This document shows positions 45,013-54,257 of a DNA stretch of 58,549 nucleotides, in pieces. How positions within the stretch are numbered: the first letter of the stretch is position 1; every line of letters begins with the position of its first letter. Made by a program: the position numbers and the translations under genes. Source of the stretch: SVTX01 sp964526505 (GTDB lineage: Bacteria > Bacillota > Clostridia > Oscillospirales > CAG-272); contig CAZGJC010000008.1 of the NCBI GenBank assembly GCA_964526505.1, positions 1 to 58,549 of the forward strand, written 5' to 3'. The notes under the pieces are model-generated. The model was not told where the DNA came from. It made no database searches and saw only the letters and a list, made by a program, of their open reading frames with translations.

Positions 45013-45041
45013 ATTATAACATAATATATCGTCAAAATCAA
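45013..45041 (-). promoter_or_regulatory. Promoter of the MBL-miaA unit
   Basis: On minus, TTGATT (45041-45036), 17 bases, TATAAT (45018-45013), 25 bases before the MBL gene start. Confidence 0.75.
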
Positions 45042-45068
45042 TAATAAATAAAAAAGAAATAAGGAAAA

Positions 45069-45094
45069 TCGGTACCGCACTCAGACGATACCGA
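45069..45094 (-). terminator. Terminator of the feo operon
   Basis: TCGGTACCG (45069-45077) pairs with CGATACCGA (45086-45094) with one G-U pair, followed on minus by ATTTTCCTTATTTC. It lies about 75 bases after the Cys-rich protein gene. Confidence 0.7.
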
Positions 45095-45166
45095 CTTCCC
45101 GTAAAATGTTTTTTGGAGGATATAATAATTTTATTTATCCACAATGTTTTTGTAAGACAAAACGTC

Positions 45167-45367
45167 TTACCGTTCTTTTTTTTCGGAACCTTTGCTTTTC
45201 TGTGCAGAGGAGCAAGAACCGCTCATAGCACAGCCGGCACAGCCTCCGCAACAGGTTTTACCTTTCTTTTTGTCTTTTATAAGCGATCTCACAAGTAATA
45301 CCATAACCGTGAGAATAATCGCACAAATAAGAATTGTACCACCGTAATTTATTATAAATTCAAGCAT
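45167..45367 (-). CDS. FeoB-associated cysteine-rich membrane protein
   Basis: The 66-residue protein has one membrane helix (about 8-28), a basic stretch and the Cys cluster TCCGGCAGCAMSGSC (about 38-52), the pattern of the FeoB-associated Cys-rich family. It lies 37 bases after feoB and probably aids Fe2+ transfer. Confidence 0.9.
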   Translation of the reverse strand: MLEFIINYGGTILICAIILTVMVLLVRSLIKDKKKGKTCCGGCAGCAMSGSCSSAQKSKGSEKKER

Positions 45368-45404
45368 TCTTCGCTCCTCCTTTCACAGAACGTAACTTTT
45401 TAAA

Positions 45405-47906
45405 TTAATTTTTATTCACACTTACTGCGTGCTTGTTTTCGCTCTTGTAATTCTTTTGAGGACGAACAAGCATATATACGATAAACGCAATGGCAATAAT
45501 TGCAAGTGCAAGCCACAAAATCTGAATACCACCGGCAAATTCACCCGTAAAGAGCGAACCTACGTTGTATACTATAAGCGACACAATGTATGCGAATACA
45601 CACTGATAACCTATTGCAAATGCGGTCCATTTTCCGCTGTTCATTTCTCTTTTGATTGCACCCATAGCGGCGAAGCATGGAGCACAAAGCAAGTTGAATA
45701 TAAGGAACGAGAGAGATGCCAACGCACCGAGACCTGCGAAATCCGTAACGCCGAATACCGCAACAACCTCTTCTTTTGCAACAAGACCCATGATTGTAGC
45801 CACAGCCGCCGTAGGATTATCAAATCCGAGAGGATGGAATATCCAAGCGAATACGTTTCCTATGTAGTCCAAAATACTTGTGAACGAAGCGTCCTCGGCA
45901 AGATTAAAGAGTGCCGTAAACGAACCGTTTGAAGTACCGAAATTCGAACCTGCCCAGATGAATATCGTGGAAAGAAGAATAATTGTTCCCGCTTTCTTGA
46001 TAAACGACCAGCCACGCTCCCACATGGAGTGAAGTACGTTGCTTACGGTAGGTAAACGGTATGCGGGAAGTTCCATAACGAAAGGTGCAGGCTCTCCGGC
46101 AAACATCTTCGTCTTTTTAAGCATAATACCCGATATGATAATTGCGGCAACTCCGATAAAGTAACATACGGGAGCGAGCCACCACGCCTTTGAAGGACCA
46201 CCGAATACAGCGGCCGCTATCATAGCGATAATGGGAAGTTTTGCACCGCAAGGAATAAACGTTGTAGTCATAATCGTCATACGACGGTCACGTTCGTTTT
46301 CAATGGTACGTGAAGCCATAATTCCGGGAACTCCGCAACCCGAGCCGATAAGCATGGGGATAAACGATTTACCCGAAAGACCGAACTTGCGGAAAATACG
46401 GTCAAGTACAAACGCTATACGTGACATATAACCGCACGCTTCAAGGAATGCAAGGAATATAAAGAGTACGAGTATCTGAGGAACAAATCCGATAACCGCT
46501 CCGACACCGCCGATTATACCGTCAACAACAAGGCTTTCAAGCCAAACGGGACTGTTTACCTTTTCAAGACCCATTGATGCCCATACAGGAACACCGTGGA
46601 ACCACCAGCCGTAGTCAGACGGATCGGGATCGGCATATTCGAATTCATATGCGTCAATAATCGCTTGCGTAAAGTCTTTTCCGCTTGCCGAGACGTCAAT
46701 TTCTTCATAAGTGTCCTCGTCCTCGACAGTCCACTTCACAATCTCGTCGTCGGCGATTTTATCGTCAATTGCAACAAGTGCGTTCTTTATCGCTTCTTTG
46801 TCACCCGACTCCAATGCATTGTTGTAATCATCAAGGTTTATTCCCTTGTCGTTTTCGGCAAAGTCAACGAAATTGTCTATTATGTCCATGGCATCGGAAT
46901 AATCTCCGGCAGCCTCATCATAAGCGTCACGACCGTGACCGAACCAGAAAAATCCATCTCCGAATAGTCCGTCATTGGTAAAGTCGGTAAGCCAAGAACC
47001 TACCGTTGTCATTGAAATGTAGTAGACCAAGAACATAACTACCGCAAAAATGGGAAGAGCGAGAAAACGGTTTGTAACCACACGGTCTATCTTGTCGGAC
47101 GTTGATAATTTGTTCGCACTCTTTTTCTTGTAACAAGACTTTATAACGTCTGCTATGTATACGTATCTTTCATTTGTGATGATACTCTCGGCATCGTCGT
47201 CAAGTTCTGTTTCAGCGGCAACAATGTCCTTTTCGATGTGAGCGAGTTTTTCTTCCGAAATGCCCATATCTTCAATAACTTTTTGGTCTCTTTCAAAAAG
47301 TTTTATGGCATACCATCTCTGTCTTTCATCGGGCATGTCGTGAACGGCAACCTCTTCTATGTGAGCGAGAGCGTGTTCAACGGTTCCCGAGAAATTGTGC
47401 TGAGGCACGGTCTTTGTGTTGTGTGCGGCGTCTATTGCCGCCTCAACTGCGTCCATTATTCCGTCGCTTTTAAGTGCGGAGATTTCCATAACCTTGCAAC
47501 CGAGTTGACGTGAAAGTTCTGCGGTATTTATCTTGTCTCCATTCTTTCTTACAACGTCCATCATGTTTATGGCAACCACAACGGGAATGCCGATTTCCGT
47601 AAGTTGTGTTGTAAGATAAAGGTTTCTTTCAAGGTTTGTACCGTCGACAATATTGAGTATTGCGTCAGGACGTTCTTCGATAAGATATTTTCTTGCGACA
47701 ACTTCTTCAAGCGTGTAAGGAGAAAGCGAATAAATTCCGGGCAAGTCGGTAATTGTTACGCCTTCGTGCTTTTTGAGTTTTCCCTCTTTCTTTTCAACCG
47801 TAACACCCGGCCAGTTTCCCACAAATTGATTTGCACCGGTAAGTGCATTAAACAGTGTGGTTTTACCGCAGTTGGGGTTACCCGCAAGTGCAATTCTGAT
47901 TTCCAT
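45405..47906 (-). CDS. feoB: Ferrous iron transporter FeoB
   Basis: FeoB imports Fe2+. The 833 residues include the G domain (G1 GNPNCGKTT at 9-17, G3 DLPG, G4 NMMD near 114-117), a helical spacer and the membrane core with two Gate motifs containing conserved Cys (GSGCGVPGIM; APCFAAMGA). Between the first membrane helix (about 285-305) and the next (about 468-490) lies an acidic, Trp-containing insertion (about 320-445), much longer than the usual loop. It follows two feoA genes. Confidence 0.95.
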   Translation of the reverse strand: MEIRIALAGNPNCGKTTLFNALTGANQFVGNWPGVTVEKKEGKLKKHEGVTITDLPGIYSLSPYTLEEVVARKYLIEERPDAILNIVDGTNLERNLYLTTQLTEIGIPVVVAINMMDVVRKNGDKINTAELSRQLGCKVMEISALKSDGIMDAVEAAIDAAHNTKTVPQHNFSGTVEHALAHIEEVAVHDMPDERQRWYAIKLFERDQKVIEDMGISEEKLAHIEKDIVAAETELDDDAESIITNERYVYIADVIKSCYKKKSANKLSTSDKIDRVVTNRFLALPIFAVVMFLVYYISMTTVGSWLTDFTNDGLFGDGFFWFGHGRDAYDEAAGDYSDAMDIIDNFVDFAENDKGINLDDYNNALESGDKEAIKNALVAIDDKIADDEIVKWTVEDEDTYEEIDVSASGKDFTQAIIDAYEFEYADPDPSDYGWWFHGVPVWASMGLEKVNSPVWLESLVVDGIIGGVGAVIGFVPQILVLFIFLAFLEACGYMSRIAFVLDRIFRKFGLSGKSFIPMLIGSGCGVPGIMASRTIENERDRRMTIMTTTFIPCGAKLPIIAMIAAAVFGGPSKAWWLAPVCYFIGVAAIIISGIMLKKTKMFAGEPAPFVMELPAYRLPTVSNVLHSMWERGWSFIKKAGTIILLSTIFIWAGSNFGTSNGSFTALFNLAEDASFTSILDYIGNVFAWIFHPLGFDNPTAAVATIMGLVAKEEVVAVFGVTDFAGLGALASLSFLIFNLLCAPCFAAMGAIKREMNSGKWTAFAIGYQCVFAYIVSLIVYNVGSLFTGEFAGGIQILWLALAIIAIAFIVYMLVRPQKNYKSENKHAVSVNKN

Positions 47907-47986
47907 TATAATGATTCCTTTCTAAAAACCAAATCACTCATATATAAAATTAGTTTTGACTAACCATATGGGCAAAAAAAATTTTT

Positions 47987-48208
47987 TTACTGTACCTCGA
48001 TGTTTTCCGCATCCGCTTTACGAATCGAAAGTTCGTAGCCTCTTACGGTAATTTCAATGGGGTCTCCGAGAGGTGCCACTTTTCTGACGTAAACCTCAAC
48101 GCCCTTTGTAAGTCCCATATCCATAATACGACGTTTAACAGCACCCTCGCCGTGAATTTTCACAACGGTTGCTCTCTCGCCGATTTTGAGATCTCTTAAC
48201 GTACTCAT
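47987..48208 (-). CDS. feoA: FeoA domain protein (second copy)
   Basis: A 73-residue SH3-like FeoA protein with LKIGERATVVKI, KRRIMDMGLTKGVEV and GDPIEITVRGYELSIRK. It helps FeoB function. AAGGAGG precedes the ATG. It lies 80 bases before feoB. Confidence 0.93.
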   Translation of the reverse strand: MSTLRDLKIGERATVVKIHGEGAVKRRIMDMGLTKGVEVYVRKVAPLGDPIEITVRGYELSIRKADAENIEVQ

Positions 48209-48230
48209 ATATATGCCTCCTTAAAATTGG

Positions 48231-48443
48231 TCATACCATTATTTTCTGTGCCATTTCACGGCTGATGCCCACTCTGACACCTTTTATGTTTACAATGACG
48301 TTTCCGCCTATCGTGTTTATAACGCTCACTTCACCGCCGGGAACAAAACCCATATCCTCCAAGTGTCGTTTTGTTTCCGCTCCGCCACCGACTTTTTTTA
48401 TTATATATTCCTCACCGGAATTTGCAAATATTAACGGCATCAT
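48231..48443 (-). CDS. feoA: FeoA domain protein (first copy)
   Basis: A 70-residue FeoA protein (MPLIFANSGEEYIIKKVGGG, TKRHLEDMGFVPGGEV, NIKGVRVGISREMAQKI). It is the first gene of the feo operon, with TCGGAGGAAA before ATG 48443, and only 22 bases from the second copy. The two copies differ clearly in sequence, arguing against a recent duplication. Confidence 0.93.
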   Translation of the reverse strand: MMPLIFANSGEEYIIKKVGGGAETKRHLEDMGFVPGGEVSVINTIGGNVIVNIKGVRVGISREMAQKIMV

Positions 48444-48476
48444 TCTATGTTTCCTCCGAAGTTATCTTCGCCTGCG

Positions 48477-48494
48477 GGTTAGTTCACCCTAACC
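48477..48494. promoter_or_regulatory. Candidate metal-regulator operator at the feo start site
   Basis: GGTTAG-TTCACC-CTAACC is a 6-6-6 inverted repeat located where transcription from the adjacent promoter should begin (about +1 to +18). The half sites GGTTAG and CTAACC are those within the DtxR/IdeR box, although the spacing differs from the classical site. Iron-responsive repression is a sensible inference. Confidence 0.6.
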
Positions 48495-48501
48495 GTTCGA
48501 T

Positions 48502-48530
48502 ATTATATAACAAATTGTGCCGTTTGTCAA
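48502..48530 (-). promoter_or_regulatory. Consensus promoter of the feo operon
   Basis: On minus, TTGACA (48530-48525), 17 bases, TATAAT (48507-48502): a perfect sigma-A promoter, 59 bases before the first feoA. Confidence 0.92.
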
Positions 48531-48623
48531 TACCTTTTATAAAAGTTTTTTAAATTTTTTTCGTCTGATAAAGTCACCTGTTGGACAACGTCTGTTTTTA
48601 TTTTCCAATATTTGCCGTTGTTG

Positions 48624-48662
48624 ATAAAACTCCGACGCATTGAAATTGCGTCGGAGTTTTAT
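48624..48662 (-). terminator. Terminator after rubrerythrin
   Basis: A perfect 16-bp stem (48624-48639 with 48647-48662) with a 7-base loop lies 6 bases after the rubrerythrin stop codon. It ends both the rubrerythrin transcript and any read-through from the hexuronide operon. Confidence 0.9.
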
Positions 48663-48668
48663 GTTATC

Positions 48669-49211
48669 TCAATAATTTTCTTTTCTCAATTCAAAATACG
48701 CCTGAGGATGCTTGCATACGGGACAAATAAGCGGTGCCTTTTCGCCCACGCATATGTGACCGCAATTTCTGCATTCCCATACGGCAACGCCTATTTTTTC
48801 GAATACAGTATTCGATTCCACGTTTGAAATAAGCGTTCTGTATCTTTCCTCGTGGTGTTTTTCCACCTCCGCCACAAGCCGAAACTGCTTTGCAAGTTCG
48901 GTAAAACCTTCCTGATCGGCATCTTTTGCCATTCTGTCATACATGTCAGTCCATTCGTAATTTTCTCCTCTTGCGGCACTTTCGAGGTTTTCAACCGTGT
49001 CGCCTATACCGCCTAAGGCTTTAAACCAAAGTTTGGCGTGTTCTCTCTCATTTTGAGCCGTCTGCATAAATATGGCGGCAATCTGTTCGTATCCTGCCTT
49101 TTGTGCCGCACTTGCAAAATACATATATTTGCTCATGGCTTGTGATTCGCCCGAATACGCCTCTCTGAGATTTCTCTCCGTTTTCGTTCCGGCATAAATA
49201 TTCTTTTCCAT
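48669..49211 (-). CDS. Rubrerythrin
   Basis: Rubrerythrin is a cytosolic peroxide reductase of anaerobes. The diiron domain has EAYSGESQAMSKYMYFA, QNEREHAKLW and VEKHHEERY; the C-terminal rubredoxin domain has CRNCGHI and CPVCKHP. Length is 180. ATG 49211 is chosen because GGTGG lies 8 bases upstream; a GTG four codons earlier overlaps that site. It begins 26 bases after kdgK, so it may be partly cotranscribed with the hexuronide operon. Confidence 0.95.
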   Translation of the reverse strand: MEKNIYAGTKTERNLREAYSGESQAMSKYMYFASAAQKAGYEQIAAIFMQTAQNEREHAKLWFKALGGIGDTVENLESAARGENYEWTDMYDRMAKDADQEGFTELAKQFRLVAEVEKHHEERYRTLISNVESNTVFEKIGVAVWECRNCGHICVGEKAPLICPVCKHPQAYFELRKENY

Positions 49212-49236
49212 CTTTAATACCACCCTTTTATTTCGA

Positions 49237-50259
49237 TTATCTTTGAACTCTTCCGCTGCCGTCTCCGCTCATAAGTCTTTCCACTTCGCTCACACTGACC
49301 CTGTTGAAATCTCCCTCTATCGTATGTTTAAGTGCCGAACTTGCCACTGCGAATTCTATTGCGACGTCACTCGGCATGTTTTCAACCAATGCATATATCA
49401 ACGCACCCCCGAAACTGTCTCCGCCACCCACTCTGTCAACAATACGCAACTTGTACTCTTTCGAAAAATAACACCTGTCCCCGTCGCATAACATAGCAGA
49501 CCAGTTATTATCACTTGCGGATAATGATTCCCTCAGCGTTATGGCAACCTTGTCAAAACCGAATTGTTCAATAAGTTTGCAAGAGACGTACTCATACCCC
49601 TCACGGCTCAATTTTCCCGAATATACGTCGCTTTCCTTTGCTTCTATTCCGAAAATGTCCTTTGCGTCCTCCTCATTGAGTATGCATATATCAACGTATT
49701 TGCATATTTCGCTCATCACGTCTCTCGCCTTTTCCCGTGTCCATAATTTGCTCCTGTAATTCAGGTCACACGACACCGAAATTCCGCTTTTTCTCGCCTC
49801 CTTGCACGCAGAAAGACAAATATCCGCAACGTTTTCTCCGAGAGAGGGAGTTATTCCGGTAAAATGAAACCAATCTGCACCGCTAAAAATCGTTTGCCAG
49901 TCAAAATCACTCTCACACGCCTGTGAAATTGCCGAACCTACTCTGTCGTATATGCAAACCGAACCTCGCTGTGACGCACCTTTTTCAACAAAATATATTC
50001 CTACCCTGTCTCCGCCTCGTACTATTTGTTTTGTGTCCACACCGAAATATCGCAAAGCATTTATCGCTCCCTGACCTATCGGATTTGACGGCAATTTGCT
50101 TACAAAAACGCTTTCTTCCCCAAACTGTGCAAGACTCACGGCAACGTTGGCCTCTCCTCCCCCGAAAGTCGCTCTCATCACGTCGTTTTGAAAAAATCGG
50201 TTGTACCCATCGGGAGCGAGCCTTAACATTATCTCACCGAACGTTACGATCCTAGCCAT
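49237..50259 (-). CDS. kdgK: 2-dehydro-3-deoxygluconokinase (PfkB family)
   Basis: The 340-residue PfkB sugar kinase has GEIMLRLAP, GGGEANVAVSLAQFG and the catalytic DRVGGGDSFGGALIYAL (Asp base). With the adjacent aldolase and uronate enzymes, phosphorylation of KDG to KDPG is the expected reaction. It overlaps eda by 8 bases. Confidence 0.9.
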   Translation of the reverse strand: MARIVTFGEIMLRLAPDGYNRFFQNDVMRATFGGGEANVAVSLAQFGEESVFVSKLPSNPIGQGAINALRYFGVDTKQIVRGGDRVGIYFVEKGASQRGSVCIYDRVGSAISQACESDFDWQTIFSGADWFHFTGITPSLGENVADICLSACKEARKSGISVSCDLNYRSKLWTREKARDVMSEICKYVDICILNEEDAKDIFGIEAKESDVYSGKLSREGYEYVSCKLIEQFGFDKVAITLRESLSASDNNWSAMLCDGDRCYFSKEYKLRIVDRVGGGDSFGGALIYALVENMPSDVAIEFAVASSALKHTIEGDFNRVSVSEVERLMSGDGSGRVQR

Positions 50260-50923
50260 TCTCCCTTGCCTCCTTTATCTTTTCCACCGTTCTTTTGCAT
50301 AGTTCGCTTATCTCGTCCCACCGTTCTCCGTCAATAAGTTTTGAATTGACCATATAAGACGCACCGCAAGCAATAACCGATCGGCACCGTATATAATCTT
50401 CCAAGTTATCAAGCGTGATTCCTCCCGTAGGAATCACGCCTATTTTCGGATACGGCTGTGATAAGGCGTGTATCTTTCCCACGCCACCGGACTGCTCCGC
50501 AGGAAAAAACTTAACTACGTCAACACCTATCTTTGTTGCCGACTGATAATCTGTCGTGCTGTCACAACCGGGAATAATCGTGATTTTTTTCTTCTTGCAA
50601 TAACGTATTATTTCCTCGTCAAATCCGGGTGTCACAATAAAATCCGCTCCCAACTCCTCGCACACTTCCGCTTGCTTTGTATCCGTCACGGTACCTACAC
50701 CGATAAGCATGTTGGGATATGCCTCTTTTGCGAGTTTTACGGCTTGTATTGCTCCGTCGGTGCGTAAGGTTACCTCAATTATCTCTATGCCACCGCCCGA
50801 CACCGCTCTGCATAACGGTAAAATATCCTCGGTCGGATTGTGTAACACCGCCACGGGAATAATTCCCGTATTTCGTATTTTCCCTATAACCTCATCGCTG
50901 TGTTTTCCGTTTGATCGCTCCAT
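50252..50923 (-). CDS. eda: KDPG/KHG aldolase
   Basis: The 223-residue class I aldolase splits KDPG to pyruvate and glyceraldehyde-3-phosphate. Landmarks: GIIPVAVLHN, EVTLRTDGA with the catalytic Glu, GVGTVTD, FIVTPGFDEEI, and the Schiff-base Lys in GVDVVKFFPAEQSGG; IGVIPTGGIT follows. It begins 13 bases after the SDR gene. Confidence 0.94.
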   Translation of the reverse strand: MERSNGKHSDEVIGKIRNTGIIPVAVLHNPTEDILPLCRAVSGGGIEIIEVTLRTDGAIQAVKLAKEAYPNMLIGVGTVTDTKQAEVCEELGADFIVTPGFDEEIIRYCKKKKITIIPGCDSTTDYQSATKIGVDVVKFFPAEQSGGVGKIHALSQPYPKIGVIPTGGITLDNLEDYIRCRSVIACGASYMVNSKLIDGERWDEISELCKRTVEKIKEARENG

Positions 50924-50935
50924 AAAAACCTCCGT

Positions 50936-51793
50936 TTATACTCCCGAATAAGCCGAAAATCCACCGTCCACAGGTAAGACCACACCCGTAATAAATGACG
51001 ATGCTTTTCCGTCCGCCAAAAACAGTAACGCTCCGTCAAGTTCGTCACAATCTCCGAATCTTGACATCGGCGTAGCATTTAGTATTTTGCGTGTCCTTTC
51101 GGTCGGACTTCCGTCCGCCTGCCACAGTAGCGTCTGATTTTGATTTGTCGAAAAGAATCCGGGTGCTATTGCGTTGACCCTTATTCCCGTGTGCGATAAA
51201 TGAACCGCAAGCCATTGCGTAAAATTAGAAACAGATGCTTTTGCCGCCGAATACGCAGGTATCTTTGTCAGGGGACGTATCGCATTCATCGAAGATATGT
51301 TTATAATAGTGCAACCGTCACGCCCTATCATTTGCTCGGCAAAAACCTGCGTCGGAATAAACGTTCCCATAAAATTGAGCCCCATAACACGCTCAACACT
51401 TTCAGCACTCAAAGAGAAAAAAGTTTTCACACCCGAGTTTTGCATAACGTCATCTTCATCAAAATATTCCTTGTCCGTTGTGGCATCGGAACTGTTGCCT
51501 CCCGCACCGTTTATAAGTATGTCGCATTCACCGAGTTTTTCTTTCACGTCGTCGGCAACCACTCTGCAATCTTCCGAACTCATAACGTCGCACTCAAAAT
51601 CTTCCGCCACTCCGCCGTCATCTCGAATTTTGCACGCAACTTCAAAAGCCCGCTCCTTGTTTCGGTCAAGTATCGCTACACTTGCACCCGCACGTGATAA
51701 TACGCAAGCCATGTGAGAACATAAAACTCCTCCGCCACCCGTAATAACCGCCACCTTGCCCGACAAATCGGTATTCCATATATTCTCTTTCAT
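50936..51793 (-). CDS. uxuB: SDR-family D-mannonate oxidoreductase (fructuronate reductase)
   Basis: The 285-residue SDR has the nucleotide loop VITGGGGVLCSH, NGAGGN, catalytic Ser in NISSMNA and YSAAK (Tyr/Lys). Its place between uxuA and eda indicates the SDR-type fructuronate-to-mannonate reductase of Firmicutes, not the long-chain UxuB of E. coli. It overlaps uxuA by 4 bases. Confidence 0.88.
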   Translation of the reverse strand: MKENIWNTDLSGKVAVITGGGGVLCSHMACVLSRAGASVAILDRNKERAFEVACKIRDDGGVAEDFECDVMSSEDCRVVADDVKEKLGECDILINGAGGNSSDATTDKEYFDEDDVMQNSGVKTFFSLSAESVERVMGLNFMGTFIPTQVFAEQMIGRDGCTIINISSMNAIRPLTKIPAYSAAKASVSNFTQWLAVHLSHTGIRVNAIAPGFFSTNQNQTLLWQADGSPTERTRKILNATPMSRFGDCDELDGALLFLADGKASSFITGVVLPVDGGFSAYSGV

Positions 51794-52848
51794 TTCATCT
51801 CTCCCAATCTTTCGTACGCTTCAAATAATCCGCTTATATATGACGCACCCAACGCTCTGTCGTAAAGACCGTACCCCGCACGTCCGCACTCTCCCCAAAT
51901 CATTCTGCCGTGGTCGGGTCGAATGTACCCGTCGTACCCGGATTCAACAAGTATCTTTGCAATCCTTGCCATATCAAGTGAACCGCAAGACGACGGATGA
52001 GCAACCTCTTCAAATGACCCGTCAGCCAAATTACGAACATTTCGCATATGAACAAAAGCGATTCTTTTCTCCGACGCATACTTTTCAATCATTTTGTATA
52101 TATCGTTATCCGCAGAACATCCGAAACTTCCCGTGCAAAAACATAAACAATTGCACTCCGACTCATATAAAGATAAAACCCTGTCTGCGTTTTTCTCGCA
52201 CGTTATTATTCTAGGTATACCGAAAACCGAATACGGCGGATCGTCCGGGTGTATCGCCATTTTCACTCCACACTCTTCGGCAACGGGTATCACGGTGCCG
52301 AGGAAATTTTCAAGATTACTCCAAAGTCCCTCTTCCCCGAGAGATTTGTATTCCTCTATAAGACTCCCTATCTCCGCCTTTGTGTAACTTTCGTCCCACC
52401 CCGGTAGACTTACGTCGTCCTTTGTCGGGTCAATTTTCGATAATTCTTCTTTGTACATAACAAGCGAACTTGAACCGTCGGAAAATCTCTTGTCCGTCTG
52501 CGTTCGTGTCCAGTCGAAAACAGGCATAAAATTGTAAGTCACACAGTCAACTCCCACGCTTGCAACTCTGCGTATGTTTTCGGCGTAGTTCTTAATATAT
52601 TCGTCCGCTCCTGCACGCCCGAGTTTTATGTCTTCGTGTACGGGGATAGACTCAATAACCGAAAGTTGTAACCCTACACGCTTGCAATCATCCGATAATT
52701 TTTTTAAGCTCTCACGTTTCCAAACCTCGCCTGAACAAACGTCGTATACGGCAGACACAACGTGCTTCATTTGCGGTATCTGTGCAATATATTCAATAGG
52801 TACGGCATCGTCCTCTCCATACCAGCGAAAACACAGTTTAGCCCTCAT
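51790..52848 (-). CDS. uxuA: Mannonate dehydratase
   Basis: UxuA converts D-mannonate to KDG. The 352-residue protein starts with LCFRWYGEDDAVPIEYIAQI, and shows YNFMPVFDWTRT, MAIHPDDPPYSVFGIPRI and YIRPDHGRMIWGE, all family signatures and metal sites. It overlaps uxaC and uxuB by 4 bases each. Confidence 0.96.
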   Translation of the reverse strand: MRAKLCFRWYGEDDAVPIEYIAQIPQMKHVVSAVYDVCSGEVWKRESLKKLSDDCKRVGLQLSVIESIPVHEDIKLGRAGADEYIKNYAENIRRVASVGVDCVTYNFMPVFDWTRTQTDKRFSDGSSSLVMYKEELSKIDPTKDDVSLPGWDESYTKAEIGSLIEEYKSLGEEGLWSNLENFLGTVIPVAEECGVKMAIHPDDPPYSVFGIPRIITCEKNADRVLSLYESECNCLCFCTGSFGCSADNDIYKMIEKYASEKRIAFVHMRNVRNLADGSFEEVAHPSSCGSLDMARIAKILVESGYDGYIRPDHGRMIWGECGRAGYGLYDRALGASYISGLFEAYERLGEMK

Positions 52849-54257
52849 ATTTTTCCCTCCATACCAAAAAACTCAACGGCATTGCCGTAACATATTCTTC
52901 TTATTATTCGCCCGACGTCATCCTCTGTGGCAACGTACTCACCGCTGAGAATTTTTTCGGATACAAACGAACATAAAATTCTGCGAAAATAATCGTGACG
53001 CACGTATGACAAAAAACTTCTCGAATCCGTAAGCATACCTATAAAATTTCCAAGTACACCGTGACTTGCAAAACTTTCAAGATGTCGTAAAATTCCCTCT
53101 TTTGTATCGTTGAACCACCACGACGCCCCGTGCATAATGCATCCGCTCGGTCGTCCGTTTGCAAAACTTCCCGCCAGTACGTCAAGGAATGTGTTTTCTT
53201 CTTCATTGAGACTGTATAAAATAATCTTCGGCATTGCATGCTTTGCACCCATGTCAAGTAACTTGCATATGTCTTCCGATGCCGCCGCTCTGCCGATACA
53301 ATCAAATCCCGTGTCCTTGCCTATCTCTTTCAAAGCACGTGAATTGGGATTTCTTATGCAGTTGTAGTGTATCTGCATAACCCATCCGAGTTTGCCGTAT
53401 TGCTCCATGCAAAATATAAGCATACCACATAGAAATATCTCCGCCTCCATGTCGCTCACACTACCGCCGAGTAAAACTTTTTTCAGTATCCTGTCCATAA
53501 CCACGTCATCAAATTCTTCGAATTTTATACTGCTTATTCCATGATCCGCACATATGCAACCGCAAGACGTAAAATAATCCATTCGTTTTTTCAAAGCATG
53601 TTTTAAAGTTTTTATACCGTCTATCGCAACGCAAGAACAATATGAAAGCCTCTCTATATTTTTCGCAAAATCGTCCGACCGCAAATTTATATATGCATCC
53701 GGACGAAACGTCGGTAAAACCTTGAAATTTGTTTTCTCTTCCGAAAGACGCTTGTGAAATAATAAATCGTCGCAAGGATCGTCCGTCGTGCCTATAAACC
53801 TCACTCCCGACTCCTCGATTATCCTCCGAACGCCGAAATCCTCCTCGGAAAGTTTCTTCTTGCATAAGTCCCATACCGACTCTGCCGTATCGCAATTTAA
53901 AACCCCGTCAAACCCGAAATACTTTTTCAGTTCTGCGTGACACCACGTGTATACGGGATTTCCCACGCATAACGGCAAAATCTCGCAAAATTTCAAAAAC
54001 TTTTCTTTTCCGGTTCGCTCCCCCGTAATATACTCCTCATCGACACCGCATAACCTCATAAGTCGCCATTTGTAATGATCGCCACCAAGCCATAACTCCG
54101 ATATGTCAGAGTAGTGCCTGTCCTCGTATATGTCCTTTGCACTGACGTGACTGTGATAATCGAATATTGGCATATCTTTCGCATATTCAAGATAAAGCCT
54201 CTGTGCAAGGGATGACGTCAAAAGTAAACCTCTGCCACTCTCCATTTTCACCCTCAA
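52845..54257 (-). CDS. uxaC: Uronate (glucuronate/galacturonate) isomerase
   Basis: The 470-residue amidohydrolase-fold enzyme isomerises glucuronate to fructuronate. Landmarks: PIFDYHSHVSAKDI (metal His pair), WLGGDHYKWRLMR, IGTTDDPCDDL and GMLTDSRSFLSYVRHDYFRRIL. Four-base overlaps with GH2 and uxuA indicate translational coupling. Confidence 0.96.
   Translation of the reverse strand: MRVKMESGRGLLLTSSLAQRLYLEYAKDMPIFDYHSHVSAKDIYEDRHYSDISELWLGGDHYKWRLMRLCGVDEEYITGERTGKEKFLKFCEILPLCVGNPVYTWCHAELKKYFGFDGVLNCDTAESVWDLCKKKLSEEDFGVRRIIEESGVRFIGTTDDPCDDLLFHKRLSEEKTNFKVLPTFRPDAYINLRSDDFAKNIERLSYCSCVAIDGIKTLKHALKKRMDYFTSCGCICADHGISSIKFEEFDDVVMDRILKKVLLGGSVSDMEAEIFLCGMLIFCMEQYGKLGWVMQIHYNCIRNPNSRALKEIGKDTGFDCIGRAAASEDICKLLDMGAKHAMPKIILYSLNEEENTFLDVLAGSFANGRPSGCIMHGASWWFNDTKEGILRHLESFASHGVLGNFIGMLTDSRSFLSYVRHDYFRRILCSFVSEKILSGEYVATEDDVGRIIRRICYGNAVEFFGMEGKI

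Noticed and set aside
49243..49491. Small plus-strand frame over the kdgK end
   Set aside because: Shadow of kdgK with no ribosome site; the PfkB signature is on minus.
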